From positions 1 to 64,000 of the forward strand of contig CAUUHV010000009.1 in the NCBI GenBank assembly GCA_963545085.1: a stretch of 64,000 nt of DNA. The letters run 5' to 3'. Both the position numbers and the translations under genes were made by a program. Position 1 is the first letter of the stretch. The number at the start of each line of letters is the position of its first letter. The notes under the pieces are model-generated. The model was given only the letters and a program-made list of their open reading frames with translations, made no database searches and was not told where the DNA came from. The DNA comes from Catonella sp963545085 (GTDB taxonomy: Bacteria > Bacillota > Clostridia > Lachnospirales > Lachnospiraceae). Below, in pieces: positions 25,886-33,709 of this stretch.

Positions 25886-27334
25886 ATGGAAAACAACAAA
25901 AATGATGCAGTGGTAAAATTCATGCTTGTCCTTATAATCATTTTTTCTATGATAATAGCGGGAATGATAGGAATAGGCATAACAGCGTTTAATGTAGCTA
26001 AAATCGGCAAACAGGCTGTAGAGAATGAACCTGCGCGAACTGAAAAAAGTGAAGATTTCGGAGAATTTTTCGGTAACATTGGAGATAAGGACGAGGAAAA
26101 GGCGAAAAATAATGAAAGCGTAAGCCTTGATAAGACAAAGGTGCTTTCAGATTCGGAGCTTGACAGAGCGGCTGACCTATCTGATATTGTGGAAAGCTTT
26201 ATGCCGTCCGTGGTGGCAATTACGAGCGATTCGGTAAAACAGGTGGATACATGGTTCGGCAGATACAGCCGGAATGTCAAAGGTGCCGGTTCGGGAGTTG
26301 TTTTTGATAAAAATGATGAAAAAATATATATACTCACGAACAATCATGTAATAGCTGATACAAAGGCTTTTTCGGTGACTTTTAATGACGGGGAGAGTGC
26401 TGAGGGAAAGGTACGAGGCACAGCAGCCTACAGCGACATAGCGGTGGTTGAGGTAAAGACTTCGGACCTTAAAAAATCTACGCTTGAAAGTATAAAAACG
26501 GCGAAGCTCGGAAGCTCCGATAAGCTTAAGGTCGGTCAGATGGTACTTGCCATAGGAAATGCGCTCGGCTACGGTCAGTCACTTACGGTAGGCTATTTAA
26601 GTGCAAAAGAAAGAGCCGTGACTGTGGAAGAAATCACGTTAAAGCTTATTCAGACAGATGCCGCTATAAATCCGGGAAATTCCGGAGGAGCTCTTATAAA
26701 CATGGACGGTGAGCTTATAGGTATAAATTCCGTAAAGCTTACGGATAAATCGGTTGAGGGAATGGGCTATGCAATACCTGTCGACTCTATAAAGGGGCTT
26801 GTGGAAGAACTCAAAACGGCTGAGCCCGTAAAGGAAAATGACAGGGGATATTTAGGAATATATTACAGGGAGATTGACGACGCTACCCACAGCTATTTCA
26901 ATATGCCTTACGGGCTTTATATATCCGAGCTTGCGAAGGACAGCGGCGCAGCTGAAGCGGGAATTATTACAGGAGATATAATCGTTGAGGTAAACGGCTA
27001 TGAGTGCTTGAAATCGGAGATTATAAGCTCTATAATCGTAAATAAACGAAAAGGCGACAGGGTTACGGTTAAGGTTAAACGTTATGAAAACGGAGAATAC
27101 AAAGACAGGAAATTTGAAGTAACCCTCGGAAAGAAGCCTAAAATAAAAAAGAATACAGAAAATAAGTCAGGTGAAGAAAACAGGAAACGTCTCGTGCCGT
27201 CAGAGCCGGGTGACGAAAATAACGGTTATGACGGTGGAGATTATAATGTGCCGGTAGAACCGAATAACCCGTTCGATAACGATATGGACGGCTTTCCTTT
27301 CGATGAGTTCGATTTTCCGTTTGAGACGCCTTGA
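25886..27334 (+). CDS. HtrA/DegP-like membrane serine protease with PDZ domain
   Basis: 482-residue protease with an N-terminal membrane anchor (FMLVLIIIFSMIIAGMIGIGITAF, residues 11-34), then a charged linker. The trypsin-like domain has the triad His154 (NNHVIAD), Asp184 (YSDIAVV) and Ser266 (NPGNSGGALI). One PDZ domain follows (about 325-420: YLGIYYREIDD..., AAEAGIITGDIIVEVNG). An acidic, Pro/Asn/Asp-rich tail ends the protein. Such proteases degrade or refold damaged secreted proteins outside the membrane. GGAG precedes ATG 25886. Its stop overlaps the first in-frame codons upstream of the methyltransferase gene, suggesting an operon. Confidence 0.93.
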   Translation: MENNKNDAVVKFMLVLIIIFSMIIAGMIGIGITAFNVAKIGKQAVENEPARTEKSEDFGEFFGNIGDKDEEKAKNNESVSLDKTKVLSDSELDRAADLSDIVESFMPSVVAITSDSVKQVDTWFGRYSRNVKGAGSGVVFDKNDEKIYILTNNHVIADTKAFSVTFNDGESAEGKVRGTAAYSDIAVVEVKTSDLKKSTLESIKTAKLGSSDKLKVGQMVLAIGNALGYGQSLTVGYLSAKERAVTVEEITLKLIQTDAAINPGNSGGALINMDGELIGINSVKLTDKSVEGMGYAIPVDSIKGLVEELKTAEPVKENDRGYLGIYYREIDDATHSYFNMPYGLYISELAKDSGAAEAGIITGDIIVEVNGYECLKSEIISSIIVNKRKGDRVTVKVKRYENGEYKDRKFEVTLGKKPKIKKNTENKSGEENRKRLVPSEPGDENNGYDGGDYNVPVEPNNPFDNDMDGFPFDEFDFPFETP

Positions 27335-27348
27335 CCGGGGAGGTTTTT

Positions 27349-28503
27349 TTGGAAAAAGAATTTGAGTTGTTCGCACCGTGCCATTTCGGGCTCGAGGCGG
27401 TATTAAAAAGAGAAATCCTTGATTTGGGCTATGAAGTGACGGAAGTGACCGACGGCAGGGTTTCATTTAAAGGTGATGAAGCGGCTGTAGCGAGGGCGAA
27501 TGTGTTTTTAAGAACCACAGAAAGAGTTATGATAAAGGTAGGAAGCTTTAAGGCTGAAAGCTTTGATGAGCTTTTTGAGGGAACAAAGGCTTTGCCGTGG
27601 GAGCGCTATATACCGAAAAACGGCAGGTTTTGGGTTAAAAAAGCCGCTTCAATAAAGAGTAAACTGTTTTCTCCGTCGGACATACAACGCATAATGAAGA
27701 AGGCGATGGTGGATAAGCTCGGAACAAAATACGGTATAATACAATTTCCGGAGGACGGAGCAAATTATCCGGTGAGAGTTTCCATAATGAAGGATGAGGT
27801 TACCGTAGGCATAGATACTTCGGGGGAATCCTTGCATAAAAGAGGCTACAGAAAATATACGGTAAAGGCACCTATTACCGAGACTCTTGCGGCTGCCCTT
27901 ATAAGCCTGACTCCATGGAAAAAAGACAGGATTTTAATTGACCCTTTCTGCGGCGGAGGAACCATTCCGATAGAAGCGGCAATGATGGGACTTAACATAG
28001 CTCCCGGTTTAAGCAGGGATTTTGAAGCTATGAACTGGAGCAATCTGATAGATAAGGACAGTTTTGTCAGGGCTAAAAAGGAAGCTGAAAGCCTTATAGA
28101 CAGAAGTACGAGGCTTACCATACAAGGTTATGACATAGATGGCGACGCTCTTGAGGCTGCAAGAAGCAATGCGGCTCTTGCGGGAGTTTCGGAGTCCATA
28201 CATTTTCAAAAAAGAGATGTGAGAGATTTGAGCAGCCCTAAAAAATACGGCTTTATAATAACCAATCCTCCTTACGGTGAAAGACTTGAGGAAAAAGCGA
28301 CGCTTCCGGAGCTGTATAAAACTATGGGAGAGGCTTTCGGGCGTCTTGACAGTTGGTCGTATTTTATAATAACGGGTTTTGAGGATGCCGAGAAATACAT
28401 AGGAAAAAAGCCCGACAAAAACAGAAAAATATATAACGGAATGATGAAAACCTATTTTTATTCATATATGGGACCTAAACCGCCGAAAAGGTGTGATACT
28501 TGA
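27349..28503 (+). CDS. THUMP-domain class I RNA methyltransferase
   Basis: 384 residues. The N-terminal THUMP RNA-binding domain (about 5-155) opens with FELFAPCHFGLEAVLKREI. The SAM-dependent methyltransferase domain has LIDPFCGGGTIPIEAAMMG (motif I region) and the catalytic IITNPPYGERL (NPPY, guanine-N2 type). This is the RlmL-N/YpsC family, whose Gram-negative relatives methylate 23S rRNA G2445; the exact target here is not known. TTG 27349 is chosen because GGGGAGG (27337-27343) is 5 bases upstream. Confidence 0.9.
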   Translation: MEKEFELFAPCHFGLEAVLKREILDLGYEVTEVTDGRVSFKGDEAAVARANVFLRTTERVMIKVGSFKAESFDELFEGTKALPWERYIPKNGRFWVKKAASIKSKLFSPSDIQRIMKKAMVDKLGTKYGIIQFPEDGANYPVRVSIMKDEVTVGIDTSGESLHKRGYRKYTVKAPITETLAAALISLTPWKKDRILIDPFCGGGTIPIEAAMMGLNIAPGLSRDFEAMNWSNLIDKDSFVRAKKEAESLIDRSTRLTIQGYDIDGDALEAARSNAALAGVSESIHFQKRDVRDLSSPKKYGFIITNPPYGERLEEKATLPELYKTMGEAFGRLDSWSYFIITGFEDAEKYIGKKPDKNRKIYNGMMKTYFYSYMGPKPPKRCDT

Positions 28504-28592
28504 AATTTTCTTATATTGAGTTTATAATACAGTCGGTGTTTTGCCGAGTTTTCCCATACTTTGCAATTCTAATATGAGCGGGTGGTATATAT

Positions 28593-29891
28593 ATGAACTA
28601 CGATAGACGTAAGTCGGAACTGAGAAAAATAACCGGAGTCGGTGTCATGTTTATGGCAGTGACGCTGGTTATTTCAGTTATGTTAAACGGCGAAGCGAAT
28701 ACCGGAAACACCATGATTTGGGCAAAGGATGAAAGTAATGTACAGACGGTTTCCGATTCCGAAAATAAAAACCCCGATGAAATATTTGATATAAATACGC
28801 CGGGAGAAGAAACGGAAGGAGAAAAAATAAGTGCCGAACCGGTTAAGGAAGGCTTTAAGTTTGATCCGGAAAAATTTTCCGAGAATTATATAATTGTTAA
28901 AAAGCCCGATAACAGAAACGGCTTGGCGTCTATTACGGATAATTATGTATATCGAACATTATTTCTTGATATAGAGGGATCTTTTGAAGACTTTTATAGT
29001 AATAATCTTATAGAAAGGGTTTCGGGTGGAGAGCGTTATGAAGGAAATCCCGAGGAAGTTAAGCTTGAGCCTTATCTTGAAGCTTATTTAAGCGGAAAAC
29101 CTGCTGAAAATCCGAAGGATGAGTCGGCATTTAATGAAGAAAAGGAATACAAAAAGAAATCAGGGAAAAATGTCGATCCGGTGATAAATATAAGGATAGG
29201 AGCGTTAAAGGGAGACAGCGAAAGAACAAGAATATCCCTTACATGCAACAGACTTTATGTTCCGAAGCTTTATGAGGATGAGGATAATTATTATATTTCC
29301 TTGCAAAGACCTAAGGAAGTCTATGATAAGATTATTGTCATAGATGCCGGACACGGCGGAAAGCATCCGGGAACCACGTCTCTTGACGGGAAAATTTTAG
29401 AAAAGGATACGACTCTGAAGATTGTTACTTTTCTTAAAGAGCTTTTTGATAAGCAGGATGATATTCATGTATATTATACAAGAACGGACGACTCGAGCGT
29501 GTATTTAAGACCGAGAGCGATTTTAGCCAATGAATCCGAAGCCGATTTTTTTGTAAGTATACATAATAATGCTTATTTTAATGAGCATGCGTTCGGCTCG
29601 GAGGTATTTTATAATGAAAAAATTAAAAAAGGCGGAATTAAGTCGGACAGGCTTGCGGAGCTCATTCTTTCGGGTGTAACGGCGGCTCTTGACTCAAGAA
29701 GCAGGGGAGTGAGAAAGGGCAGTGAGAAATATGTGTTGGGACATACAAAGATGCCGTCCGCCCTTATTGAAGTCGGCTATCTTACAAATGAAGGTGATTT
29801 AAGTTATATAAATGATGATAATAAAATGAAGGAATGCGCACGGGCGATTTATGATGCCGTTTTAACCGCTTTCAGGGAGAAGAAAAATTGA
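28593..29891 (+). CDS. N-acetylmuramoyl-L-alanine amidase (Amidase_3), membrane-anchored
   Basis: 432-residue peptidoglycan amidase with an N-terminal signal-anchor (VGVMFMAVTLVISVMLNG, residues 16-33). A low-complexity acidic linker and a possible AMIN-like beta domain (about 80-245) precede the zinc amidase. Zinc ligands are His254 (DAGHGGKHPG), Glu270 (ILEKD) and His324 (SIHNNAY); catalytic Glu393 lies in LIEVGYLTN. It cleaves the bond between muramic acid and L-Ala in wall turnover or cell separation. Its end overlaps the next gene by 4 bases. Confidence 0.92.
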   Translation: MNYDRRKSELRKITGVGVMFMAVTLVISVMLNGEANTGNTMIWAKDESNVQTVSDSENKNPDEIFDINTPGEETEGEKISAEPVKEGFKFDPEKFSENYIIVKKPDNRNGLASITDNYVYRTLFLDIEGSFEDFYSNNLIERVSGGERYEGNPEEVKLEPYLEAYLSGKPAENPKDESAFNEEKEYKKKSGKNVDPVINIRIGALKGDSERTRISLTCNRLYVPKLYEDEDNYYISLQRPKEVYDKIIVIDAGHGGKHPGTTSLDGKILEKDTTLKIVTFLKELFDKQDDIHVYYTRTDDSSVYLRPRAILANESEADFFVSIHNNAYFNEHAFGSEVFYNEKIKKGGIKSDRLAELILSGVTAALDSRSRGVRKGSEKYVLGHTKMPSALIEVGYLTNEGDLSYINDDNKMKECARAIYDAVLTAFREKKN

Positions 29892-30502
29892 AAATCGAAA
29901 AAATAATTTTCGCAACGGGAAACGAGAATAAGCTAAAGGAAATAAGAGCTATTTTAAACAAACCGGATATTGAAATCATATCTATGAGAGAGGCAGGAAT
30001 AACGGACGATATAGAAGAAAACGGCTCCACATTCAGTGAAAATTCGTTAATAAAAGCGAGGGCTGTATCCGAGAGAACAGGGCTTCCCGCCATGGCTGAC
30101 GACTCCGGTTTGGAGGTGGATTATTTAAACGGGGAGCCGGGAATATATTCGGCAAGGTACCTCGGCAGAGATACGGGGCATGATAAGAAGAACGCGTATA
30201 TACTTGAAAAGCTCTCCGGAGTAAAGGATGAAGAAAGAGGCGCAAGATTTGTGTGCGCAGCTTCACTTGTGCTCCCCGACGGCAGAGAATTTGTAAGAAT
30301 GGGAGTAATGGAGGGACGCATAGCTTATGAGGCTAAGGGGAGTAACGGATTCGGCTATGATCCGATATTTTTTCTTCCGGAATACGGAAAAACATCGGCG
30401 GAGCTCTCACCGGAAGAAAAAAACAGAATAAGTCACAGAGGAAAAGCATTAATGCAGATAAAGGAATTGATAGGCGAACTTAAAAACGGAGCGAGGGTTT
30501 AA
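29888..30502 (+). CDS. XTP/dITP diphosphatase (RdgB/HAM1)
   Basis: 204-residue house-cleaning enzyme that hydrolyses dITP, ITP and XTP to monophosphates, keeping deaminated purines out of nucleic acids. It shows FATGNENKLKEIRAIL, the substrate-binding ADDSGLEVDYLNGEPGIYSARY and NGFGYDPIFFLPEYGKTSAELSPEEKNRISHRGKA, all hallmark blocks. TTG 29888 overlaps the amidase stop codon, with GGGAG about 8 bases upstream, consistent with translational coupling. Confidence 0.95.
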   Translation: MKIEKIIFATGNENKLKEIRAILNKPDIEIISMREAGITDDIEENGSTFSENSLIKARAVSERTGLPAMADDSGLEVDYLNGEPGIYSARYLGRDTGHDKKNAYILEKLSGVKDEERGARFVCAASLVLPDGREFVRMGVMEGRIAYEAKGSNGFGYDPIFFLPEYGKTSAELSPEEKNRISHRGKALMQIKELIGELKNGARV

Positions 30503-30505
30503 ATA

Positions 30506-31798
30506 ATGCTTAGAGAAATCAGAAAAGGCATAATAAGAATACTTAGAAAGATATACAGAAAGATATTCAGGAAGAGAACGAGAAAAAAAATAAGAAAGAT
30601 AATCAAGAAAATTAAGAAGCCTATAAAAAAGGCGGTTACAGCCGTTTATCATCTGCTTTTGCCTATAACTCCGACTAAAAGAAAGATGATACTTTTTGAC
30701 AGCAGTACGGGAATAAACTATACGGGAAGTCCGAGAGCCGTTTATGAAAGAATGGTTGAGCTCGGGCTTGATAACGAGTATGAATGCGTATGGTTTTTTA
30801 AGAGAGGAAAGCGTCCTAAAGAGGGACTTCCCGGAAATGCGACCATGGTAAGATATGGAAGCAGAAAGTATTTAAGCCTTATGTCAAGGGCGGGGATTTG
30901 GATTTTTGACGCAAGACAGGCAGGATTTATAAGAAAAAGAGATGATCAGCATTATATACAAATCTGGCACGGTACGCCGTTAAAGAAGCTTGCGCTCGAT
31001 ATGGAAAGTGTAAGTATGTCGGGTTCCTCCGATATAGAAACCTACAAGAGAAATTTTAAGAATAATACATCCACATGGGACTATCTTGTAGCCCAGAATG
31101 AATTTTCCGCAAACATTTTTAAAAGGTGTTTTGCTTTCGATAAGACCATGTTGACCATAGGCTATCCTCGAAACGATGTGCTGTTTAGAAAGAACAATCC
31201 GGAGGATATAAGGAAAATAAAGGAAGAATTAGGGCTTCCGCTTGATAAGAAAATTATTCTTTACGCTCCTACATGGAGGGATGACGAGTATGATTCTTCG
31301 GGAGTGTATGAATTCAGACCTGCACTTGATTTTGAAAAATTGAGAGAGGCGCTTTCCGATGAATATATATTTGCGGTAAAGTATCATTATCTCATAGGTG
31401 ATAAAATAGATTGGACAGGATTTGAGGGATTTGTTTATCCTTTTAACGCACAGGCGGAGATAAGTCTTTTATACCTTATCGCGGATGAGATGATAACGGA
31501 TTATTCTTCCGTAATGTTTGATTATTCACTGCTTCACAGACCTATGTATTTCTATGCCTATGACCTTGAAAAATACAGGACTGAATTAAGGGGCTTCTAT
31601 TTTGATTTCATAAATGAAGCGCCGGGTCCTATTTCACAGACGACGGACGAGCTGATAAAAGATATACTTAAAACAAGGGAAGAAAAAGAAGCGGAGTACG
31701 GGGAGAAAGAAAAGGCATTCTATGAAAAATTCCATACTTATGAAAACGGGGAAGCTTCGGATAAGATAATCGAGCTTGTAAAAAGCCTTTCGGTGTGA
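30506..31798 (+). CDS. Second CDP-glycerol glycerophosphotransferase family protein
   Basis: 430 residues. An extremely basic N-terminal stretch (residues 1-50, mainly Arg/Lys/Ile, with repeats such as ILRKIYRKIFRKR) probably attaches the protein to the inner membrane surface. The catalytic part shows YIQIWHGTPLKKLALD, YPRNDVLF, LYAPTWRDDEY, FAVKYHYL and EMITDYSSVMFDYSLLHRPMYFYAYD. It resembles TagF/TarL-type polymerases more than TagB, but is distant from the tagD cluster. It could act on a teichoic acid or a different glycerol-phosphate polymer. Confidence 0.85.
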   Translation: MLREIRKGIIRILRKIYRKIFRKRTRKKIRKIIKKIKKPIKKAVTAVYHLLLPITPTKRKMILFDSSTGINYTGSPRAVYERMVELGLDNEYECVWFFKRGKRPKEGLPGNATMVRYGSRKYLSLMSRAGIWIFDARQAGFIRKRDDQHYIQIWHGTPLKKLALDMESVSMSGSSDIETYKRNFKNNTSTWDYLVAQNEFSANIFKRCFAFDKTMLTIGYPRNDVLFRKNNPEDIRKIKEELGLPLDKKIILYAPTWRDDEYDSSGVYEFRPALDFEKLREALSDEYIFAVKYHYLIGDKIDWTGFEGFVYPFNAQAEISLLYLIADEMITDYSSVMFDYSLLHRPMYFYAYDLEKYRTELRGFYFDFINEAPGPISQTTDELIKDILKTREEKEAEYGEKEKAFYEKFHTYENGEASDKIIELVKSLSV

Positions 31799-31845
31799 TA
31801 AAAAAGAGTGACTAAAAGCAGATAAAGGAATAAGGTGATTTAAAA

Positions 31846-32805
31846 ATGAATAAAGGAAAAATAACGGAGCTTTTAAAAACAAAAGGAATGGAATACGATG
31901 AAACGTCCTCGTCATGGTACGGAGTCGTTTCGGGAATAAGTGTGATGTTTACTCATTCCGAGGATGGAAGATATTACAATATAGTGATTCCGGTTACAAA
32001 CGGAGGACTGCCGGACAAGCAAAGTATGAAGGATATTGCGTCACAGGAAAAAACCGTTTCCGCAGTGACGGTTAAACAGTATAATGTCAGCTTTATGGTT
32101 AAGAACGCATTAACGGATAATGCTTATTTAGAAAATATATCGACTGCGATTTCCGCTTTGCCGATATTGTTGAAAAATGCCGGTTGGAGCAACTGTTGTG
32201 AAGTGAGCGGCAGAAGAGATAATCTCATGTTTTGCGTTGCCGGAGGGCGACTTAGGATTCTGTGTGATGAAGAGTTTGCCAAAGTTGAGAGGGATATTAA
32301 CAATAAGAATTATGCAAACAGCGGGAAAAGAGAAAATATAGTAACGGGCATAGTGGGAGCGCTTTTAGGAAGTATTATAGGTGTTATTTCAATAGTAATA
32401 GTAGGGCAGTTAGGCTATGTCGCAGTAATACCCGGAATTATAATGGGTGTCTGCACCGTCAAGGGATATTCGCTTATGGCGGGGAAATTGTCTAAAGCAG
32501 GAGCCGTTATATCGGCGGTTATAATGCTTTTAATGACTTATGTGGCGAGCGTGCTTGATATATATGTGTATTATCTAAGGCAGAGCAGCGATGCGATTAC
32601 ACATATGGAAGAACTTATGCAGCTTATTATTGAGTATACTCTTACAGAGGCTGAATTTCGCTTCGAGTTTTTAAAACTGCTTCTTTTCACAGTAATTGGA
32701 GCCGTTCCGGCTATGGTGGGATTGTTCAGACAGGAGAAGCTGTCGGTGGTTGTATATAAGGTTAAAGAGATTGTAAAAGGTGATGAATGGTATACGCAAA
32801 ACTGA
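31846..32805 (+). CDS. Unknown membrane protein
   Basis: 319 residues. The N-terminal half (1-150) is soluble and includes MKDIASQEKTVSAVTVKQYNVSFMV and a Cys pair in WSNCCEVSG. Four membrane spans follow between about 165 and 300 (IVTGIVGALLGSIIGVISIVIVG, YVAVIPGIIMGVCTV, AVISAVIMLLMTYVASV, LLLFTVIGAVPAMVGLF). I do not recognise a family; the four-span tail resembles that of many Lachnospiraceae hypothetical proteins. RBS AAGGTGAT before ATG 31846. It lies between the transferase and hpf, with no clear functional link. Confidence 0.6.
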   Translation: MNKGKITELLKTKGMEYDETSSSWYGVVSGISVMFTHSEDGRYYNIVIPVTNGGLPDKQSMKDIASQEKTVSAVTVKQYNVSFMVKNALTDNAYLENISTAISALPILLKNAGWSNCCEVSGRRDNLMFCVAGGRLRILCDEEFAKVERDINNKNYANSGKRENIVTGIVGALLGSIIGVISIVIVGQLGYVAVIPGIIMGVCTVKGYSLMAGKLSKAGAVISAVIMLLMTYVASVLDIYVYYLRQSSDAITHMEELMQLIIEYTLTEAEFRFEFLKLLLFTVIGAVPAMVGLFRQEKLSVVVYKVKEIVKGDEWYTQN

Positions 32806-32854
32806 TATTTAACTGAGGAATATTCGGATTTCAGTTTATTTTGATTAAAGCCGG

Positions 32855-32863
32855 TGGTATAAT
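32855..32863 (+). promoter_or_regulatory. Extended -10 promoter of hpf
   Basis: TGGTATAAT is an extended -10 element (TGnTATAAT) with a weak TTTATT 17 bases upstream of TATAAT. It lies 122 bases before the hpf start; a 14-bp palindrome GCTGAAGCTTCAGC occurs in the leader at 32956-32969. Confidence 0.5.
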
Positions 32864-32984
32864 ATAGTTATACAAAATGCTTGTGTTTGTCTTAATATAA
32901 AACGGCAAGCTGTTTGTAAAGCCTCCGGGCGCAATAAAAAATTACGACGGCAGAAGCTGAAGCTTCAGCGGAAAGAGGTGGATT

Positions 32985-33512
32985 ATGAAATATATCATTA
33001 ACGGAAAAGGGACTAATGTTACGGAAGCTCTCAGAAATACCGTAGAAGAAAAGCTTGGAAAGCTTGAGCATTATTTCAAACCGGATACGGAGGTTCATGT
33101 AACCTTAAAGGTGGAAAAGGACAGACAGAAAATAGAGGTAACCATCCCTGTTAAAGGGCATGTAATAAGAGCTGAGCAGGTAAGTGACGATATGTACGTT
33201 TCCATAGATCTTGTTGAGGATATTATAGAAAGGCAGCTCAGAAGATATAAGACCCGCATTGTGGATTCCAAACAGAGCGCTTCAAATTTCACCTCGGAGT
33301 TTATGGAAGAGGATGAGTACGAGGAAGAAGAGATTGAGTTAATCAGAACAAAGAAATTTGCGATTAAACCTATGGATCCGGAAGAAGCATGTGTTCAGAT
33401 GGAACTTTTAAACCACAGCTTTTATGTATTCCGTAATTCCGAAACCAATGAAGTGAATGTTGTATATAAGAGAAAGTCGGGAAGCTACGGACTTATAGAG
33501 CCTGAGTTTTAA
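32985..33512 (+). CDS. hpf: Ribosome hibernation promoting factor, long form
   Basis: 175-residue protein of the long HPF/YfiA class that joins 70S ribosomes into inactive 100S dimers in stationary phase. The N-terminal RaiA domain (1-98: MKYIINGKGTNVTEALRNTVEEKLGKLEHYF) binds the decoding centre. An acidic linker (EEDEYEEEEIE) leads to the C-terminal dimerisation domain (KKFAIKPMDPEEACVQMELLNHSFYVFRNSETNEVNVVYKRKSGSYGLIEPEF). AGAGGTGG precedes ATG 32985. It is often upstream of secA, as here. Confidence 0.96.
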   Translation: MKYIINGKGTNVTEALRNTVEEKLGKLEHYFKPDTEVHVTLKVEKDRQKIEVTIPVKGHVIRAEQVSDDMYVSIDLVEDIIERQLRRYKTRIVDSKQSASNFTSEFMEEDEYEEEEIELIRTKKFAIKPMDPEEACVQMELLNHSFYVFRNSETNEVNVVYKRKSGSYGLIEPEF

Positions 33513-33593
33513 AAACAAATTTTTCACTGAACATCTGAGACTTACTGCGCGAAGAATTCATTTAAAGTTTCGGTTATTTATGAAAAATATGTA

Positions 33594-33619
33594 AAAAAAT
33601 GCCCTTTGGGGCATTTTTT
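33594..33619 (+). terminator. Terminator between hpf and secA
   Basis: AAAAAATGCCC pairs with GGGCATTTTTT around a TTTG loop, giving a stem closed by A-T pairs with a T run in the 3' arm. Confidence 0.85.
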
Positions 33620-33621
33620 AG

Positions 33622-33650
33622 TTGAAACGAGGTTTAAGGAATGATAGAAT
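33622..33650 (+). promoter_or_regulatory. Promoter of secA
   Basis: TTGAAA (33622-33627), 17-base spacer, TAGAAT (33645-33650), 60 bases before ATG 33710. Confidence 0.75.
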
Positions 33651-33709
33651 GCTATGAGTGAGTTTGTGCTTTTCGGCGCATGGATAACTAACAGCAAAAG
33701 AGGAAAAAG

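Noticed and set aside
32956..32969. 14-bp palindrome in the hpf leader as an operator
   Set aside because: A single short symmetric site with no known regulator; could be chance.
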